Assembly: GCA_963575745.1 (NCBI GenBank)
Contig: CAUYUJ010019915.1
Span: forward strand, 490,332-554,331
Length of the DNA stretch: 64,000 nucleotides
Direction of reading: 5' to 3'
Source: Prorocentrum cordatum
Taxonomy: Eukaryota > Sar > Dinophyceae > Prorocentrales > Prorocentraceae
Of the stretch, positions 62,780 to 64,000 are shown piece by piece. The notes under the pieces were generated by a model. The model saw only the letters and a list, made by a program, of their open reading frames with translations, was not told the origin of the DNA and made no database searches. How positions within the stretch are numbered: position 1 is the first letter of the stretch; each line of letters begins with the position of its first letter. Both the position numbers and the translations under genes were made by a program.

Positions 62780-63271
62780 GCGCAGGCCCCCGCGGGGGCG
62801 AGGCGCGCCACCGCGTAGGCGTGCTTGGCCTGCGTTGCTCTGCTGTCGGCCGCAGCCTGTGCGGCGAATGGGCTGGGCCTACCCCGGAGATGCGTCCAGA
62901 GGGCCGCCGCCGATGCCCGTCTGGCTGGTGATGCAGGTGAGGGTCCCCGCGGCCAGCGGCGAAGCCGGAATCGGTTCTCCGCCAGGCGCTGGGGACGAGC
63001 CCCTTTTCTCGGCAGGCCGCCCTGCAGCAGCAGCGGCACGCGCCGGGCCCGCAGCACGCGCGCGAATCCCGAGGGAGACATGGTGCGGGACCCCTTCCAG
63101 GCAGAGCGCGATGGACGTTCTGCAGGCCGACAGGGAGCTTTTTGTTAGGGTCGCGAAGAGCCTTCTGGGCGCGCGGAGCAAGCAGCGCGAGACGCTTGCT
63201 TGAGGATACGCCAGCGTACGATCCGCACGACGGCGCCATTGAGCGCTGGCCGGGCTGAGCCAGGCGAGGGA

Positions 63272-64000
63272 GTCGTAAGCTGCACAACCAGCGACGATGG
63301 ATGTTTTGCCCATTTAGGTAAGCTGCATCACCCACTGGCCGCACAATCTGAACTTGGGCACTGGCTGCTGCGATGTCAGAACTGTCATCCATGAGCTTGG
63401 GCACACGATCGGCCTGCGCCACGAACACAACCGCCCAGAGGCTGCGAACTACATCTATTTCAACTACGACGACATAGATGAATGGTGGAAGCCGTGGATA
63501 GAGTTTGCAGACGATTGGGGTGACGTGTCAGCCGGTGTTACTTATGACATGGCGTCCATCGTGCACTACGGCCCCCATGCTGGTTGCATATACTGGGGCC
63601 TCGAAACCATCGGAATCAAGGCGAAGGACGTGTTCGGAAATTGAAAGGTTGGGCAGCGCGAGTATTTATCGGAAGGCGACATACTCACCGTAAACCGTTG
63701 GTACGGTTGCCCGACCCACTTCTGTGCAGACCTCCACATCGGATGCGAACACTGGAAGGCAGAAGGCTATTGCAATCGATTGTACACGGAATGGATGCAC
63801 GCAAATTGCCCTCACTTTTACGGCGCGTACCAGTGCGAAGATAACCCTGACTATGTAGTCGACTGTCCAGGCTGGGCTGATGACGGCTACTGCTGCACGG
63901 GCCATCTCGGCGGGGCGCACGGCAAAGAGTTCATGCTCCAGAATTGCCGCAAGAGTTGCGGCAACTGCATGATTGAGGCCGCACGTGCGTGCAGGGACAG
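63272..64000 (+). pseudogene. Astacin-type (M12A) metalloprotease with ShKT-like modules, interrupted, 3' partial
   Basis: The zinc site HELGHTIGLRHEHNRPE is the astacin signature HExxHxxGxxHE (first His codon 63390). SIVHYG, about 50 residues later, is the Met-turn region with Val where Met is usual. Upstream, SDDGCFAHLG (63290-63319) and LNLGTGCCD are the conserved astacin segments before the helix, but they lie in different phases, so one base or a splice is missing between them. After KDVFGN an in-phase TGA (63642-63644) precedes VGQREYLSEGD and NRWYGC, the expected domain end. Two cysteine clusters follow (about 63709-63840 and 63866-63971), the second of ShKT type (CPGWADDGYC...NCRKSCGNC). 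These are accessory domains frequent in secreted astacins and no sign of toxicity. The N-terminal third of the catalytic domain is not visible. Family certain, integrity doubtful. Confidence 0.85.

Overview
This window is nuclear DNA of a dinoflagellate. The deciding evidence is the dinoflagellate trans-spliced leader (DinoSL): near-intact or truncated copies are embedded in the DNA at three places (10725-10745, 46752-46803, 62587-62608), all on the + strand. Supporting evidence is the high GC content, the very low density of recognisable coding sequence, extreme repeat load, and protein families typical of dinoflagellates (a small PDZ-like protein, Ty1/copia and LINE-type retroelements). The base composition would suit a Prorocentrum-like genome, but the genus is a guess. 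No prokaryotic-style operon, rRNA, tRNA or CRISPR array was found.

Layout. 1-10 kb is repeats: a ~92-bp tandem array, a three-copy ~0.8-kb module with GTT tails, TCC/GGA microsatellites, a clean 181-bp MITE (6293-6473) and a large fold-back around a GGGGACAGTGGTG minisatellite (8525-9425). 10.7-13.8 kb holds a DinoSL-scarred short gene starting MGCC, followed by a 66-bp array and a 42-bp array that is split by a 147-bp hairpin element. 14.3-17.6 kb carries a segmental duplication with a presence/absence insertion, an 86-bp array, a pentamer satellite and a GC-rich satellite that runs into a 100-N gap. 19.1-19.4 kb encodes a PDZ-like domain. 20-22 kb and four other places carry a dispersed CTTGGG-type composite repeat. 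22.0-27.1 kb is a decayed Ty1/copia element whose 3' LTR is interrupted by a terminal-inverted-repeat element. 28.7-31.3 kb is a duplicated block around a second GC-rich satellite. 31.7-46.3 kb is mostly repeats, hairpins and short unassigned open frames.

The most informative unit is a non-LTR retrotransposon (LINE) at 46752-52838. It has a coiled-coil ORF1, an extra 142-residue ORF of unknown function, an APE endonuclease, a reverse transcriptase with all catalytic motifs and a C-terminal zinc knuckle. Its 5' end is a stack of three spliced leaders, a record of at least three rounds of trans-splicing and re-integration, and it lies between TCC microsatellites. One frameshift and one in-frame TAG show that this copy is dead as read.

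The last 11 kb hold further inverted-repeat elements, an 82-83-bp satellite, a fragment resembling dinoflagellate retroelement polyproteins (59.2-60.2 kb), and, after a third spliced-leader scar, an astacin-type metalloprotease with ShKT-like cysteine modules. It is interrupted by an in-frame TGA and a frame change and runs off the window. The genes do not form a pathway. The common thread is RNA-mediated recycling: trans-spliced mRNAs and retroelements copied back into the genome, on a background of expanding satellites and fold-back elements.
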